32,037 bases of DNA, taken from contig NMRA01000150.1 of NCBI GenBank assembly GCA_002633005.1, positions 404,357 through 436,393 of the forward strand, given 5' to 3'. A model generated the notes under the pieces. It saw nothing but the letters and a program-made list of their open reading frames with translations. It searched no databases and was not told the origin of the DNA. The stretch comes from Phoronis australis (taxonomy: Eukaryota; Phoronida; Phoronidae). Positions 28,317 to 32,037 of the stretch are shown here, piece by piece; within the stretch, counting starts at the first letter, position 1; each line of letters starts with the position of its first letter. The position numbers and the translations under genes were made by a program.

Positions 28317-30163
28317 CTTTTACATTATATAGCACCAAGTTTTCAACATATGACACGACGCTCGTCTGTTAACGCATTTTAAACTGACGCCTGCATATCT
28401 ACCAGCATTTGTGCTCAGCCTGAAGCATATGTTCATGTGATCGACACAAGACGGACACAAATTCAACAAAGCCTCGTTATCGGCTTCGAGTTTTAGGATG
28501 CGTTGCAGTTTACGACAGCGGAGCACAACGTAATCATGTGAGCAGTCTCAGTTACTCTCTCTTACCATTCCACAATGCTTTACTGGATTTGCATTAAAAT
28601 GAGATTTTAACTCTGTTTCCGCTAAAATGCATATCATACTTATGTTAGTCTACGTAATATCTCTAACTGTGGGTGCCTGCACACTCACTGGGGATCGATT
28701 ATATTTACGGAGGCGAAGTGAAACGTGCGTTTGTAGGCGTGTGTGTATTAGTTTGTGAGAGACAGCACACATAATCAATATTGAACACGTTTCACCTTAT
28801 ATCATTTATTTTACATAAACAATAGGCTGCGCATCAACGATTCATAACTAGTCACACAAATGGCATGTTTTCACAAAGATTCGTTAATAATCAAGGCGAC
28901 AGGCGCAATGGAGTGATCACAGCGAAAACTAAACGAGAAGAGTAGTCGAACATTAAGTGGGTTAAAACATAATTTTAAGTCGATAAGCAACACACAGAGA
29001 CTAGTGTTAATGTTTCACGCAGCCCGTCAGTGTTTTTTTCCTGTAGCCTGGTTACACATCGTTTGCTTCCCGGCAGTACTTTGGACTTAATCTTTGCCTA
29101 CAAAGTTGATTTATCAAAAACCAAAGGGCCAAAATAACATTCGGAGGTCAAACAAAAATTCATCGATACGTATTCACCGTCATTCAGTACAATCACCAAC
29201 ACAAGGCTTCAGTCTCGGTGGGATGTACTCAATTATATATGCTCTAATGAAATTGGGATACCTATTTATTAACGGGTCAGCAAGACAACTGAAGACCAAC
29301 TCCTTTACAGAGCCAGTGAGTTGAAAACCCGTCCTTCTAGCTATAGAGTCGACTGGAGTGTGACCCCTAGAACGACTCAAATTACCTATTGTTTAAGAGG
29401 AAAATAGAAAACATATAATTTAAAGAATACTAAACCATGTTTCGATGATTTCAACCAATCATCGTTCTGTCATCTGCTAATACATTATTTACGCCAACCT
29501 TCCAAGTTCCAGGCAGGAATCAACTAAAAACTCATGCTCCCTAAGTCACAGATTGGACATTATGCTCCTTGGTGGGTGTTCTTTTTCTACAATTTTCTAA
29601 AAGCGTAGATCCCGCTTGCACGTTAGCAAATTTTGAAAAGTTTCAAATTTCCCTACAAAATTTTGAGTGTTGTCAGGAATTACAGAGCATTATTTTGTTT
29701 AAGAGAACTGGATGGGAAAGTCTTTTTTATTATTTGTTAATAGGCCAAAACTGGGTTTAGCATCATTAGAGAAGCATCATACACTTCATACCTTTACAAT
29801 TGAATATTTTTAAGTTACTTTATTTTAACTAAACCTGTCTCTTTTAGGTATTCCTATTTTAGTATGTTTAGTTACTCAGACATTTTAAAAAAATCTTAAA
29901 AGAATAATTATTTATTATCATTTATTATTATTATTATTAATTTTATTTGTATGTACGCATCTTTTTATCTTTATTTTCGTATTTTTTATGTTTGTTGTTT
30001 ACTATTTCTATTGCCTGTAATTATAGTTTCTTAATGTCTTTCCTTGATTTGTAAAGTGTCTTTGATTAAATTTAGTTGAATGGCATTTTAAAACTCTTGA
30101 CTACAATAACAATATAAAAATAAGACAAGCCCCGTCTAGAGTCAGCGACATAAAAATATCCTC
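28317..30163. other. 5' flank of the rolling stone-like gene, no gene recognised
   Basis: No exon was supported. An (ATT)n-rich tract lies at about 29910-29945. The segment near 29300-29370 (AGAGCCAGTGAG then TCTAGCTATAGAGTCGACTG) resembles the repeat at 30164-30400, suggesting a dispersed partial copy. Confidence 0.4.
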
Positions 30164-30400
30164 AGTGTTAGAGAGTCGGTAAGTTGAAACCTATTCTTCC
30201 AGAGAGTCCGGTGTGATAAATCGTGTGATCTTTTAGAGAGCCAGCGAAACAAAGTCTCTCCCTTTTGGAGAACCAGCGAGACAAATTCTCACTCTTTCAG
30301 AGAACCAACGAGACAAATTCTAACTCTTTCAGAGAGCCAGTGAGACAAAATTCTCACTCTTTCAGAGAGCCAGCAAAAACACTTTTACTGAGTTAGCTGG
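30164..30400. repeat. 32-33-bp tandem repeat, about 5-6 copies
   Basis: AGAGAACCAGCGAGACAAAT TCTCACTCTTTC recurs about five times, with diverged units at both edges. Confidence 0.88.
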
Positions 30401-30901
30401 ATGAATAGTCACCATTTTACAAAATTGTCAAAAACCAAGCCCACTTGGAGAGTTAGCTCGGTTAGAAGGGATCATTAGCTCCGAGCTTCTGAAAAGTCTC
30501 CATTTTGTAGACTTTTGTCATAGCGTAGAAATGTCAATGCCATCAAAAGGCTTATTTAATGAATTCAGCACTGAACCCTCATACTGTAAGGCAAGAGCCC
30601 GAACACAACAAACTAAAGCAGAAATGATTGGCATTCGATTTTAGGTGTCATTTATAAATTTGGGTTTACTAAGTTATCACGGTTAAAACAGTAAAAGCTA
30701 TTTCCCGTTAGGGGGCACTGAGGTAACAATTAACTAGAAAAAGTCACCAAGTTAATTTATTCAGTACCACACAAAATTTACATGTGTCCAAATAGATAGC
30801 GCACACGACAGAAGAGGACAGTGCTAATTTTGACAACATAGTCGTTATCATGAAAGTTGTTCTGTCGTTCTGTGTATGATCAGATAAAGTCCAGAACCTA
30901 C

Positions 30902-30996
30902 CTCAGAATATCCAATGTCTATCCGAGTATTGGTCTTTGGAATGTCTTTTGGTGTTTCTTCAGAAACAACGCCGTCACTTGCACTCCGACTTAAAT
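30902..30996 (-). CDS. Candidate internal exon of an unidentified gene
   Basis: On the minus strand, ATTTCATCTACAG is followed by a 95-base open frame (LSRSASDGVVSEETPKDIPK then TNTRIDIGYSE) and the donor GAG/GTAGGT, phase 0 at its end. Border quality and hydrophilic composition look exon-like, but no homology is recognised and no partner exon was found. It is upstream of the rolling stone-like start; it could belong to a neighbouring gene or be chance. A plus-strand frame of 103 codons overlaps it without other support. Confidence 0.28.
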
Positions 30997-31325
30997 CTGT
31001 AGATGAAATTATCGATTTCACGCTGATATTCCGCCAGGATTGTCTTCTTCAAATGTGTTGCATAAAAATGACCTGTATACACGAAAATAGGATTTGTCGA
31101 AGTTTGGTTAAATCAAGGCGTCTTTGTGAAAAATTCATTCGTGTAAATTTTACGCAGCGAATAAAAGATGGACATAAAGTGGATTATGTAATTTTTGACT
31201 TAAACTTCACAACTAAATTAAGATAAATTCAATTTGGAAAATTAACACAGTGTAAATTTATATCATGCATAGGAAATGCCTATGACGCGCTTTCGCTTCG
31301 AGGCTCAAATTTTTCGTTGAGGCAA

Positions 31326-31425
31326 GCTGACAGAGTTAGTTGATCGGCAGAGTGGGCTAACGGAGTGTTCTTACGGAGCGTGATGACGGAGCGTGCTGAC
31401 GGAGCGCGCTGACTCGGAGCGGGAT
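31326..31425. repeat. GC-rich 15-16-bp repeat
   Basis: GCTGACGGAGCGTG-type units recur six or seven times with variation (TGACGGAGCG, TTACGGAGCG, CTAACGGAGTG). It marks the start of a more GC-rich end of the window. Confidence 0.75.
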
Positions 31426-31439
31426 TAACCTGTTTCCCG

Positions 31440-32037
31440 GGCCTCACAAGATGACGTCAGGGATAACTTGTGACCAATCTCGTGGGTCTGTGCAGCTCGC
31501 TGGTTCCCTGCGTGCCGCTAGGTGGGGCGGTAGCCGCGCCAGCACGCAGGTATCACTTAAATTTCCTCTGTAAATTTTTTTACACCGGCGTTTCTGATTG
31601 GCTAGTCGATTCGTCAACAGGCAGCGCTTTGCGCAAACAAACTGGCATGGCTGATGGACTGAAGTGTAAATGTGGTCTGTTGTACAGACAAATCGGTGCT
31701 TAAGATTTATGTTCAGGAAATGTGAAGCCTAGAAATTGTGACTGAGCCTTTTCGGAATGCATCTTTCTACTGTCGATGACTTTTGTTTACGATAATGTCC
31801 TTATACACTATGAATAACACACCGGTTAAATCGGCCACATAATGTGTGTTTATTGTGCATGTATGTGTTTCAAGCACGCGGCTATTAAACATCACTGCAG
31901 AAACGAAATAGTTGCTGCGACGCCACTTGCATGACAAGGCTAAAAATCGTTCACAGTCCGCCATTTTTTCAAGGTGTTGTAAAGCTAACCAATGACTGCC
32001 AAGATTACATCGACCAATGCTAAAGCGCGTGCCACTA
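31440..32037. promoter_or_regulatory. Possible promoter-like region with CRE and CCAAT motifs
   Basis: A TGACGTCA palindrome (31452-31459), inverted CCAAT boxes (ATTGG near 31598) and CCAAT motifs at 31989-31993 and 32011-32015 lie in relatively CpG-rich sequence. On the minus strand, AAAAAATGGCGGAC at about 31958-31970 resembles an animal translation start, but its 65-codon frame has no recognised domain or clear donor. Treat this as a hint only. Confidence 0.25.

Noticed and set aside
31767-31964. Minus-strand 65-codon frame starting with ATGGCGGAC
   Set aside because: Attractive start context, but no recognised domain and no clear donor; kept only as part of a promoter-like hint.

Overview
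This window is animal nuclear DNA. It has spliceosomal introns with GT-AG borders, AT-rich introns and intergenic DNA, fossil non-LTR retrotransposons, a tRNA-derived SINE-like piece, a MITE and many minisatellites. There are no operons, Shine-Dalgarno sites or CRISPR arrays. A marine invertebrate is likely; the repeats and the two proteins fit an invertebrate deuterostome or a similar lineage, but the species cannot be named from the sequence. Single 'n' bases at 7423 and 11767 act as assembly joins.

Plus strand, about 4166-17524: an almost complete RAD18 gene, the E3 ubiquitin ligase that works with RAD6 to monoubiquitinate PCNA at stalled forks. Eleven coding exons can be placed with matching phases. 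They encode the RING finger (4166-4247 and 4763-4895), a linker (5910-6066 and 8748-8901), the UBZ4 zinc finger and start of the SAP domain (9570-9781), an exon cut by the n at 11767 (11768-11798), the RAD6-binding region (13230-13303, 13569-13629 and the start of 13818-14813), and a long Ser/acidic tail ending in a basic C-terminus (16893-16980 and 17410-17524). The extreme N-terminus and about 14 residues at 11767 are missing.

Minus strand, 28316 down to 18982: a four-exon rolling stone-like multi-pass membrane protein of 293 residues, convergent with RAD18. Its 7.4-kb first intron holds a dead LINE reverse transcriptase and several tandem repeats.

Most of the rest is repeat DNA: a LINE RT relic (234-935), a TA-flanked MITE (1433-2181), a GIY-YIG endonuclease relic (8997-9319), a SINE-like tRNA head next to a 22-bp perfect palindrome (11034-11141), and at least fifteen tandem arrays. 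The most unusual feature is that at four RAD18 exon-intron borders the splice site itself, or a splice-site-like sequence, has been tandemly duplicated. No novel defence system or gene cluster is visible. The duplication at 5974-7422 versus 7424-8747 looks like two haplotypes joined end to end, not real biology.
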